Origin: Clostridiales bacterium
GTDB taxonomy: Bacteria; Bacillota; Clostridia; Oscillospirales; Oscillospiraceae
Reading direction: 5' to 3'
Assembly (NCBI GenBank): GCA_019422005.1
Contig: JAHZEF010000002.1
Span: forward strand, 40,877-55,996
DNA: 15,120 bases
Every line of letters starts with the position of its first letter. The first letter of the stretch is position 1. This document shows, in pieces, positions 1 to 5,783 of the stretch. A program made the translations under genes and the position numbers. Below the pieces are notes generated by a model. The model worked only from the letters and a program-made list of their open reading frames with translations. It did no database searches and was not told where the DNA came from.

Positions 1-648
1 GTCCCAGGAACGGAACACGGCCTTGATGGCGCCCATCAGCTGCTCCTTGGGGTCCTGGGGGAATTCCTCGCCCAGCTTGGTGCGGTACTCGTTCTTGAAC
101 AGTTCCGCCAGCTCCTTCAGGTCCTTGGCGGTCAGCTCGGTATCCAGCTTGACGCCGCGCTTTTCCTTCATCTCGTCGATGAGCTGCTCAAAATACTTCT
201 TGCCCACTTCCATGACGACGTCGGAATACATCTGGATGAAGCGGCGGTAGGAGTCGTAGGCGAAGCGGGGGTTGTTGGTCTTCTTGGCGAAGGCCTCCAC
301 CACCTTGTCGTTGAGGCCAAGGTTCAGGATCGTGTCCATCATGCCGGGCATGGAAGCTCTTGCGCCGGAACGGACCGAAACCAGCAGCGGGTTGGACATG
401 GAGCCGAACTGCTTTCCCGTCAGCTCTTCCAGTCTGGTGATGTACTCCATGATCTGGTTCTGGATCTCTTCATTGATGGTGCGGTCATCCTCATAATATT
501 GGGTGCAGGCTTCCGTAGTGATGGTAAAGCCGCGGGGAACCGGCATGCCGAGATTGGTCATCTCTGCCAGGTTGGCGCCCTTGCCGCCAAGCAGCTCCCG
601 CATCTTTCCGTTGCCTTCGGAAAACAGATAGACGAATTTGGTGGACAT
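1..648 (-). CDS. ppdK: Pyruvate, phosphate dikinase, N-terminal part (runs off the left edge)
   Basis: Interconverts pyruvate + ATP + Pi with PEP + AMP + PPi in the cytoplasm; in anaerobic Firmicutes it usually supports PPi-linked glycolysis. The 216 visible residues start MSTKFVYLFSEGNGKMRELL and carry the nucleotide-binding N-domain signatures GGKGANLAEMTNLGMPVPRG (residues about 22-41) and SVRSGARASMPGMMDTILNL (about 91-110), plus the FRSWD segment at the window edge. The family is about 870-880 residues, so the central phosphohistidine domain and the PEP/pyruvate barrel lie outside the window. The ATG at 648 follows a GGAAAGGGG ribosome binding site at a normal distance. It is transcribed leftward, divergently from the SLH gene. 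No frame disruption is seen in this part. The assignment is very secure; only completeness is unknown. Confidence 0.96.
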   Translation of the reverse strand, partial: MSTKFVYLFSEGNGKMRELLGGKGANLAEMTNLGMPVPRGFTITTEACTQYYEDDRTINEEIQNQIMEYITRLEELTGKQFGSMSNPLLVSVRSGARASMPGMMDTILNLGLNDKVVEAFAKKTNNPRFAYDSYRRFIQMYSDVVMEVGKKYFEQLIDEMKEKRGVKLDTELTAKDLKELAELFKNEYRTKLGEEFPQDPKEQLMGAIKAVFRSWD

Positions 649-671
649 AATTTGACCCCTTTCCATAGTTG

Positions 672-697
672 GGAATATTCCATACCTTGAATATTCC
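672..697. promoter_or_regulatory. Paired GAATATTC palindromes in the ppdK leader
   Basis: The palindrome GGAATATTCC (672-681) recurs as GAATATTCC (689-697), centres 16 bp apart, between the predicted ppdK promoter and its ribosome binding site. Two copies of an 8-bp perfect palindrome at about one and a half helical turns could be an operator for a dimeric repressor or a leader RNA element. No known regulator is assigned. Confidence 0.3.
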
Positions 698-730
698 AGT
701 TTTAAATTAAGATATTTCCGTCAATTTCAA

Positions 731-759
731 AGTATAGCACATGCTTTTCCATTTGAAAA
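731..759 (-). promoter_or_regulatory. Candidate ppdK promoter
   Basis: On the minus strand a -35-like TTTTCA (754-759) and a -10 TATACT (731-736) are separated by 17 bp, with a TGTGC extension just before the -10. The predicted start near 724 would give a leader of about 75 nt to the ppdK ATG. The -10 is good and the -35 matches 4 of 6 positions. Confidence 0.45.
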
Positions 760-857
760 TAGGTAAAACGTATTTTGGTCAAACATCTGAGTTTCCAAAC
801 ATTTTGCATGGAGGGATTTGTCATTTTGACGAATTTCTTCAAAAAATTACCCAAACG

Positions 858-890
858 TTTTCCCGGGTTTCCACGGTCCCGCCGGGAAAA
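858..890. repeat. Inverted repeat in the ppdK-SLH gap
   Basis: TTTTCCCGG (858-866) pairs perfectly with CCGGGAAAA (882-890) across a 15-nt loop. It lies in the AT-rich 445-bp gap between the divergent ppdK and SLH genes, where no convincing gene is seen. A T-rich stretch follows the stem only on the minus strand, so it could stop leftward transcription into ppdK. Its function is unknown. Confidence 0.3.
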
Positions 891-1005
891 TCCCCAACTT
901 TGTCCTTTTACGGCGGACATCCGTTTTCTGTTTTTGATCGCAGCTGTGCAGAATGCACAAAAAACGAGTCCGTGTTTCCGCATTCCCGCATTCCGCCGGT
1001 CTGAT

Positions 1006-1034
1006 TTGACAAGATTCCCTTGTGCCGTTACAAT
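1006..1034 (+). promoter_or_regulatory. Sigma-A-type promoter of the SLH gene
   Basis: A perfect -35 TTGACA (1006-1011) and a -10 TACAAT (1029-1034) are separated by exactly 17 bp. The predicted start is near 1041, about 53 nt before the ATG at 1094. The spacer contains the small inverted repeat ACAAG-attcc-CTTGT (1009-1023), which could be a repressor site but may be chance. Confidence 0.75.
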
Positions 1035-1093
1035 GGAGGGACAGGTTTTCAACCGCTTCCGGCCCGCGCCGGAACCGTCTGCGAGGAACTTCC

Positions 1094-2215
1094 ATGAAAA
1101 AAAGATTCTGTATGCTGCTGCCGGCGGCCGCGCTGCTGCTGACCATGACCGGCTCCGTGCTGAGCGCCGGCGGCGATGCCTCCGATCCGGTGGTTTCCCT
1201 GAGCTATCTGGAGCAGGTTTTCACCCCGGAGCTCCAGTCCGACTATACCGTCAGCATCCACAGCCGGCTGGGCCAGGCCTACCGCGACAGCCTGCTGTCC
1301 TTCACGGAGTCCATGGGCGCCGGCCGCCTGGCCGCGCAAAGGGCCGCCGCCGGGACGGCCCGCAGCGCCGCAGGGCGGCTGCTGCTGAAGCAGGGCGACG
1401 TCCTGACGCTGGCGCCCGGCTGCAAGCTCACGTTGAAATCCGGCTCCGTGACCGCGGACACCTCCTATCTGGTGGACGTTACCCACGGCCGGACGGTGAC
1501 CAAGCTGTCCGCGCTGGCGCAGAAAACGCTTTATATGATGGGCGATACCGACAGCGGCGAGCTGCGGATCCATTCCGCCACCTGCGAGCTGGTGATCGAC
1601 GGCGTTTACCGCCTGTCGCCCGGCGCCGGGCCGGACTACGGCTCCATGGCCGAGGCGCTGGACTGCATGGGCCTGTTCCCGGGGACCGGTTCCGGGTACG
1701 CGCTGGAAAACAGCGCCAGCCGGGCGCAGGGCCTGGTGATGTTCCTGCGGATCCTGGGGCTGGAAGAGGAAGCGCTTTCCTACACGGGCGCCTCCCCCTT
1801 CACCGACGTGCCCAAAACGCACTGGGCGTATCCCTACGTGGCCTATGCCTATGCCCAGGGCCTGACTTCCGGCACTTCCGCCGACCGGTTCTCGCCCGAC
1901 CGCGCCATCACCTGCCAGCACTACGCCACGTTTCTGCTGCGGGCCCTGCACTACCGGGAGGGCTCTGATTTCACGTACGCCGGCGCGCTGAAGGATCTGG
2001 CGGCGCTGGGCGTCTTCTCGCAGCAGGAGGTCGACACGCTGTCGGCCGGCGTTTTTTATCGCTATAAACTGGTGTACCTTTCCTATTACGGGCTGTTCGG
2101 CGTGGATCAGAGCACTGGCCGGCTGCTGATGAATGAACTGACCGAGCGGGGCGCCGTGAAAAAAACGTCCCTTTCCGACGGACTGTGCCGGGTTGTGGGG
2201 CAGCGCATTTCCTAG
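1094..2215 (+). CDS. Secreted S-layer homology (SLH) domain protein
   Basis: A predicted exported protein of 373 residues that probably binds secondary wall polymers. The start MKKRFCMLLPAAALLLTMTG is a classical Sec signal peptide (charged tip, hydrophobic core, likely cleavage after about residue 24-25 near VLSA). There is no lipobox cysteine. The middle part, about residues 30-190, is not recognised. One clear SLH repeat occupies about residues 232-285 (SPFTDVPKTHWAYPYVAYAY, then the RFSPDRAITCQHYATFLLRA helix). Degenerate SLH-like halves precede (MGLFPGTGSGY...ASRAQGLVMFLRILG) and follow it, giving the usual three-repeat layout with only one canonical copy. The ATG at 1094 was chosen because it gives the signal peptide and sits behind GAGGAAC; the in-frame upstream ATG at 1022 would precede the predicted transcription start. 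What it does beyond wall attachment is unknown. Confidence 0.85.
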   Translation: MKKRFCMLLPAAALLLTMTGSVLSAGGDASDPVVSLSYLEQVFTPELQSDYTVSIHSRLGQAYRDSLLSFTESMGAGRLAAQRAAAGTARSAAGRLLLKQGDVLTLAPGCKLTLKSGSVTADTSYLVDVTHGRTVTKLSALAQKTLYMMGDTDSGELRIHSATCELVIDGVYRLSPGAGPDYGSMAEALDCMGLFPGTGSGYALENSASRAQGLVMFLRILGLEEEALSYTGASPFTDVPKTHWAYPYVAYAYAQGLTSGTSADRFSPDRAITCQHYATFLLRALHYREGSDFTYAGALKDLAALGVFSQQEVDTLSAGVFYRYKLVYLSYYGLFGVDQSTGRLLMNELTERGAVKKTSLSDGLCRVVGQRIS

Positions 2216-2321
2216 GAAAACTTTTTTCGCCGGACAATCCCCTTCCCCGCACAAAATCAGACCTTCCACATAACATGGAATGAGCGGCAAGCGCTTCGAT
2301 TTTATTTCAGGAGGTTTGATT

Positions 2322-2453
2322 ATGTCTTGTAATTCTTCCGGTATCTACGCCTTTGGCAACAGCTGGTGGTGGATCATCATCCTGATCATCATCATCGTCC
2401 TCTGGGGCGGCAACAACAACTGCGGCTGCTGCGACAACAACTGCGGCTGCTGA
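2322..2453 (+). CDS. 43-residue membrane microprotein with Cys/Asn-rich tail
   Basis: A small membrane protein of unknown function. An excellent AGGAGG ribosome binding site (2309-2314) lies 7 nt before ATG 2322. The peptide starts MSCNSSGIYAFGNSWWW, continues with an Ile-rich helix (IIILIIIIVLW, about residues 18-28) and ends in GGNNNCGCCDNNCGC, with five tail cysteines in CxC and CC patterns. This plan (short polar N-terminus, one helix, small-residue tail) recalls the tiny YjcZ-type sporulation proteins that many Firmicutes carry, but there is no sequence identity I can assert. The tail could bind metal or cross-link. The helix is encoded by ATC-rich repeated codons. It follows the SLH gene by 106 bp and precedes a strong hairpin, so it may be the last gene of that transcript or have its own promoter. 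Confidence 0.75.
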   Translation: MSCNSSGIYAFGNSWWWIIILIIIIVLWGGNNNCGCCDNNCGC

Positions 2454-2478
2454 GCCCGGCAATCCATAACTCCATACC

Positions 2479-2508
2479 AAGCGGCGGAGCCTCCGGGCTC
2501 CGCCGCTT
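2479..2508 (+). terminator. GC-rich hairpin after the microprotein gene
   Basis: A perfect 13-bp stem (AAGCGGCGGAGCC at 2479-2491 with its complement at 2496-2508) has a TCCG loop. It lies 25 nt after the microprotein stop. No T-run follows, so it is either a terminator that works without a U-tract or a 3'-end stabiliser. Confidence 0.5.
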
Positions 2509-2623
2509 GCCGCACCGGGCCCGCGGCGGAGGGGCCCGCAGGCCGTTCCGGCGGCCGGAATCCCCGCACGAAACCGGGGAATAAAAAAAGCACGTTTTTC
2601 GTCGCAATTCGGCCGGAAATTCC

Positions 2624-2652
2624 TATACAAACTTGACTCGGTCTGCTATAAT
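2624..2652 (+). promoter_or_regulatory. Extended -10 promoter of the glmU-prs block
   Basis: A perfect -10 TATAAT (2647-2652) carries the TGC extension (2644-2646). A -35-like TATACA (2624-2629) lies 17 bp upstream and matches 4 of 6 positions. The nearby TTGACT (2633-2638) is only 8 bp from the -10 and cannot serve as its -35. The predicted start near 2659 leaves a leader of about 137 nt before the GlmU-like gene. Confidence 0.65.
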
Positions 2653-2700
2653 GGAGGCAGAATGTTTTTCTGCGCGCCGGATCCCTGCAGACCGGCCGCT

Positions 2701-2719
2701 TGTCCGCCTGGTGCGGACA
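2701..2719 (+). promoter_or_regulatory. Hairpin in the long GlmU leader
   Basis: TGTCCGC (2701-2707) pairs perfectly with GCGGACA (2713-2719) across the loop CTGGT. It lies in the middle of the 137-nt leader between the extended -10 promoter and the GlmU-like start. A second weak hairpin (CAGAA/TTCTG) sits near the transcript start at about 2658-2672. I recognise no known riboswitch. Confidence 0.3.
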
Positions 2720-2795
2720 CAGGCTGTTCATGCCAAACGGCGATTCCCTCCGCCGCGTCTCTGCGATTTGATCTTCAGAAAGGTTGCGATCTGCT

Positions 2796-3971
2796 ATGGC
2801 CGGTACTTCCGCCGTCATTTTCGTCCCTGACGACACCTCCAAAACCGGATACGCCCGCCCTTTGATGCTCTCGCGCATCATGGGAAGTCCGCTGCTCTCA
2901 TGGCTGGTTTCCTCTCTGGTAACCCGCGGTGCCGGGCGGTTCTTTTTGGTCTGCCACGACCGCTATACCGGCGAGGCCAGGGCCTGCTTCCCTCCGGGAG
3001 TGGAACTGACCGCCGCCAGCAATGAAAGCGCGCCGGACCTGCTGCACGTCTTTCTCTCCACCGCCGACGACGATGATGCGGAGGTGGTGGTGGTCACCGG
3101 CCCGGCGGTGTTTGTCTCCGCCAGCCTGGCGTCCCAGTCCGACGTGATCCCCGCGCCCAGCTGCGTATACCACGTGGCCCGCGAAGCGCTGATGGACGCG
3201 CTGGATGAGAAGTTCAGCTTTTTGGAGTTCCTCCGCCAGCGCGGCAAGGCCTTTTCCGACCGGGACGGCGTCTATTCCGTCCGCGCCGGCGAGGAGCTGG
3301 CCGCCTGGCAGCCCATCCTCAATCTGCAGCATCTGCACAACCTGGTCCGCGGCGGCGTGGAAATCTGGGATTACCAGAGCTGCTATGTGGATCCCACCGT
3401 CCGGGTGGGGCGCGGCACCGTCCTGATGCCCGGCACCATTCTCCGGGGCGGCACCACTGTGGGGGAAAACTGCGTCCTGGGCCCCAATACCCTGCTGGAG
3501 AACGTCACCCTGGGGGACGGCTGTACCGTCAACGCCTCCCAGCTTTACGACGCCCGGGTGGGCAGCGGCGTCACCGTCGGCCCCTTCGCCTATGTGCGGC
3601 CCAACTCCGTGATCGGCGACCGGGTAAAGCTGGGCGATTTCGTGGAAATTAAAAACTCCCGGATCGGAGACGGCACAAAGGTGGCCCATCTGACCTACGT
3701 CGGCGACAGCGACGTGGGAAAGAACGTCAACTTCGGCTGCGGCACCGTCACCGTCAATTACGACCGGGCGAAGAAGCACCGCACCGTCATCGAAGACGAC
3801 GCCTTCATCGGCTGCAACACCAACCTGGTCGCGCCTGTGACGGTGGGCCGGGGCGCCTATACCGCCGCAGGCTCCACCGTCACCGACGACGTGCCGCCGC
3901 AGGCGCTCGCCGTCGCCCGCGCCCGTCAGACCAACAAGCGCGACTGGGCTTCCCGTCACAAGCTGAAATAA
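2796..3971 (+). CDS. GlmU-like glucosamine-1-phosphate N-acetyltransferase with degenerate uridylyltransferase domain
   Basis: The C-terminal half is a GlmU left-handed beta-helix acetyltransferase, which makes GlcNAc-1-phosphate from glucosamine-1-phosphate and acetyl-CoA for cell-wall precursors. Hexapeptide repeats run from about residue 190. The family signatures VRPNSVIGDRVKLGDFVEIK, VAHLTYVGDSDVG (catalytic His), NFGCGTVTVNYD and LVAPVTVGRGAY are all present. The N-terminal half keeps only the outline of a nucleotidyltransferase: where GlmU has LAAGxGTRMxSxxPK this protein reads IFVPDDTSKTGYARPL, so the glycine loop and its basic residues are gone. The usual YGDVPL metal site appears as VTGPAVFVSA. 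The protein is 391 residues against about 455, the loss being in that domain. ATG 2796 was chosen (AGAAAGG 12 nt upstream); the in-frame TTG at 2784 abuts the ribosome binding site. It heads the prs-pth-mfd block. The acetyltransferase role is confident; loss of the uridylyltransferase is inferred from motifs. Confidence 0.88.
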   Translation: MAGTSAVIFVPDDTSKTGYARPLMLSRIMGSPLLSWLVSSLVTRGAGRFFLVCHDRYTGEARACFPPGVELTAASNESAPDLLHVFLSTADDDDAEVVVVTGPAVFVSASLASQSDVIPAPSCVYHVAREALMDALDEKFSFLEFLRQRGKAFSDRDGVYSVRAGEELAAWQPILNLQHLHNLVRGGVEIWDYQSCYVDPTVRVGRGTVLMPGTILRGGTTVGENCVLGPNTLLENVTLGDGCTVNASQLYDARVGSGVTVGPFAYVRPNSVIGDRVKLGDFVEIKNSRIGDGTKVAHLTYVGDSDVGKNVNFGCGTVTVNYDRAKKHRTVIEDDAFIGCNTNLVAPVTVGRGAYTAAGSTVTDDVPPQALAVARARQTNKRDWASRHKLK

Positions 3972-3986
3972 CTGCACCATCGTCCT

Positions 3987-4031
3987 GTTGGCCGCCGGTA
4001 AACCGACGCATCGTTTTACTGCGCGGCCAAC
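3987..4031 (+). repeat. Inverted repeat with inner hairpins before prs
   Basis: GTTGGCCGC (3987-3995) pairs perfectly with GCGGCCAAC (4023-4031). The 27-nt interior can form a CGG-taaa-CCG hairpin (3996-4005) and a weak GCA/TGC stem (4008-4022), giving a small branched RNA. It begins 15 nt after the GlmU-like stop and lies just ahead of a T-tailed hairpin, so it may be part of a terminator or attenuator region. Confidence 0.4.
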
Positions 4032-4041
4032 CGCCGTCCCT

Positions 4042-4059
4042 GCCGGGAGCCGGCTTTTT
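4042..4059 (+). terminator. Short terminator or attenuator upstream of prs
   Basis: GCCGG-gag-CCGGC (4042-4054) is directly followed by TTTTT (4055-4059). A 5-bp all-GC stem plus five T is a modest intrinsic terminator. It lies 70 nt after the GlmU-like stop and 73 nt before the prs start. No clear promoter was found between it and prs, so partial read-through or attenuation is likely if prs shares the upstream transcript. Confidence 0.45.
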
Positions 4060-4132
4060 CCGTTCCATTGTAAATTCGGCCTGCGCTGATAACAAATCAT
4101 AAAACAACATACAGTAGAGAGGTACAGTACAA

Positions 4133-5086
4133 ATGATCACGCACGGAAAAGATGTCAAGGTGTTCGCCGCCAACGCCAACCGCCCCTTTGCAGAGGGCGT
4201 CTGCCGCGCCCTGGGAATCCCCCTGGGCGACTGCACCGTCACCACCTTTGCAGACGGCGAGGTCTCCGTCACCATGAACGAAACCGTCCGCGGCTCCGAC
4301 GTGTTTATCGTTCAGCCCACCTGTAAGCCTGTCAACAACAATCTGATGGAGCTGCTGGTGATGATCGACGCGTGCCGCCGCGCTTCCGCCGGCCGCATCA
4401 CCGCCGTAATCCCCTACTTCGGCTATGCCAGGCAGGACCGCAAGGCCAAGGGCCGCGACCCCATTTCCGCCAAGCTGGTGGCCAATATGATCACCTGCGC
4501 CGGCGCCCACCGCGTGCTGACCATGGATCTGCACGCAGCGCAGATCCAGGGCTTTTTCGATATCCCCGTGGACAATCTGCTGGGCAATCCCGTATTTGTA
4601 CAGTACTATCGCAATATGTTCGACAATCCGGACGACGTGGTGGTCGTCTCGCCCGACGTGGGCAGCGTGACCCGCGCCCGCACCTTTGCCGCCAAGCTCC
4701 ATATGGGCCTGGCCATCGTTGACAAGCGCCGCCAGAAAGCCAACCAGTGCGAAGTCATGAATGTGATCGGCGATGTGGAGGGGAAAACCTGCATTCTCTT
4801 TGACGATATGGTGGATACCGCCGGTTCCCTGTGCAACGCCGCCCAGGCGATCAAGGAGGTCGGCGGCGCCAGGCAGGTGTTTGCCTGCGCGACCCACGGC
4901 GTGCTTTCCGATCCCGCCATTGAGCGCGTGCAGAACAGCTGCATTGAAGAGCTGATGCTGCTCAACACCATCCCTCTGCCGGAAGCCGCTGCCGGCACCA
5001 GGATCCGGCAGCTGGACGTGGCGCCCATGTTCGCCGAGGCCATCCGCCGCACCTACGACGAAGTTTCCATTTCCTCTCTGTTCTGA
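4133..5086 (+). CDS. prs: Ribose-phosphate pyrophosphokinase (PRPP synthase)
   Basis: Makes PRPP from ribose-5-phosphate and ATP in the cytoplasm, feeding purine, pyrimidine, His, Trp and NAD synthesis. The 317 residues equal the usual class I length. Visible signatures are the N-terminal TFADGEVSVTMNETVRG, the ATP-site segment YFGYARQDRK (about residues 94-103), the MDLHAAQIQGFFD segment with the conserved His (about 130-142), the flexible loop KRRQKANQCEV (about 198-208) and the PRPP-binding loop LFDDMVDTAG (about 222-231). ATG 4133 has AGAGAGG 10 nt upstream. It sits between the GlmU-like gene and pth, as in Bacillus (glmU-prs-ctc-pth), and its stop is 3 bp from the pth start. Linking GlmU and Prs makes sense because both feed nucleotide-sugar and nucleotide supply. 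The identification is secure. Confidence 0.97.
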   Translation: MITHGKDVKVFAANANRPFAEGVCRALGIPLGDCTVTTFADGEVSVTMNETVRGSDVFIVQPTCKPVNNNLMELLVMIDACRRASAGRITAVIPYFGYARQDRKAKGRDPISAKLVANMITCAGAHRVLTMDLHAAQIQGFFDIPVDNLLGNPVFVQYYRNMFDNPDDVVVVSPDVGSVTRARTFAAKLHMGLAIVDKRRQKANQCEVMNVIGDVEGKTCILFDDMVDTAGSLCNAAQAIKEVGGARQVFACATHGVLSDPAIERVQNSCIEELMLLNTIPLPEAAAGTRIRQLDVAPMFAEAIRRTYDEVSISSLF

Positions 5087-5089
5087 CCG

Positions 5090-5683
5090 ATGCTGTTTCG
5101 AAAATCACCGTGCGAGTATTTGATCGTCGGGCTTGGGAACCCCGGCGCCAGGTATGAGGAAACCCGGCACAACGTGGGCTTCCGGGCCGTGGCCGCTCTG
5201 GCGGCGGCGGCCGGAGAGCGGATCACCCGGGCCCGGTTCCAGGCGCTGACATGCCAGTGCACCGTGGCCGGCCGCCGGGTTTTGCTGATGCAGCCCCAGA
5301 CCTATATGAACAACAGCGGCGCCGCAGTCCGGCAGGCCGCGGCGTTTTATCAGATCCCCCCGGAGCGTGTTCTGGTGCTGTTCGACGACATCGATCTGGA
5401 TGTCGGCCGGATCCGGATCCGGAGGAACGGATCCGCAGGCGGGCACAACGGGATCAAGTCCATCATCGCCTGCCTCGGCAGCCAGGAGTTCCCCCGCGTA
5501 AAAATCGGCGTCGGCGCCAAGCCCCACCCGGATTATGACCTGGCCGACTGGGTGCTGAGCCGGTTCTCCGCCCAGGAGAAGAAGCTTCTGGAGCCGGCGA
5601 TCGCGAACGCCGCGGAAGCGGTTCCCGTGATCCTGTCCGAGGGCGTGGAGAAAGCCGCTTCCCGATTCAACGGAAAATCTTAA
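5090..5683 (+). CDS. pth: Peptidyl-tRNA hydrolase
   Basis: Releases tRNA from peptidyl-tRNAs that drop off the ribosome; normally essential. At 197 residues it has the family length. It shows YLIVGLGNPGARYEETRHNVGF with the catalytic His at residue 27, the substrate-binding MQPQTYMNNSG segment (about 66-76), LVLFDDIDLDVG with the catalytic Asp (about 97-108) and GSAGGHNGIKSI (about 116-127). The ATG at 5090 begins 3 bp after the prs stop and has no Shine-Dalgarno sequence, since the preceding bases are pyrimidine-rich. Translation is therefore probably coupled to prs. It is followed by a long hairpin and then mfd, matching the pth-mfd neighbourhood of Bacillus except that ctc and fin are absent. 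Confidence 0.96.
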   Translation: MLFRKSPCEYLIVGLGNPGARYEETRHNVGFRAVAALAAAAGERITRARFQALTCQCTVAGRRVLLMQPQTYMNNSGAAVRQAAAFYQIPPERVLVLFDDIDLDVGRIRIRRNGSAGGHNGIKSIIACLGSQEFPRVKIGVGAKPHPDYDLADWVLSRFSAQEKKLLEPAIANAAEAVPVILSEGVEKAASRFNGKS

Positions 5684-5698
5684 ACCCGCATTCCCCAT

Positions 5699-5730
5699 GG
5701 GCAAAGGGGGGCCAAGGCCCTTCTTTGCCC
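5699..5730 (+). terminator. Long hairpin between pth and mfd
   Basis: GGGCAAAG (5699-5706) pairs with CTTTGCCC (5723-5730). The stem continues inward through two G-T pairs and four G-C pairs to a small CAAG loop, about 14 pairs in all. It starts 16 nt after the pth stop. Only GTTTGG follows, so the U-tract is poor. It may end the prs-pth message partially and lower mfd expression. Confidence 0.5.
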
Positions 5731-5783
5731 GTTTGGCCGTTCCGGAATTCCAAAATTTACCTTTTTAGCATTGAGGTTTTTTC

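Noticed and set aside
1049..2290. 413-codon minus-strand frame opposite the SLH gene
   Set aside because: No domain, Gly/Arg/Ala-rich, and the plus strand carries a promoter, signal peptide and SLH repeat.
2366..2584. Plus-strand 72-codon frame overlapping the microprotein
   Set aside because: Low-complexity His/Arg product of the ATC/CAA repeats, with no ribosome binding site.
2898..4100. 400-codon minus-strand frame opposite the GlmU-like gene
   Set aside because: Shadow of hexapeptide-repeat coding sequence, with no start signal.
4061..4132. A separate promoter for prs (TTGTAA at 4068 or GATAAC at 4088)
   Set aside because: No pair of boxes with a 16-18 bp spacer could be found; the best combinations match poorly.
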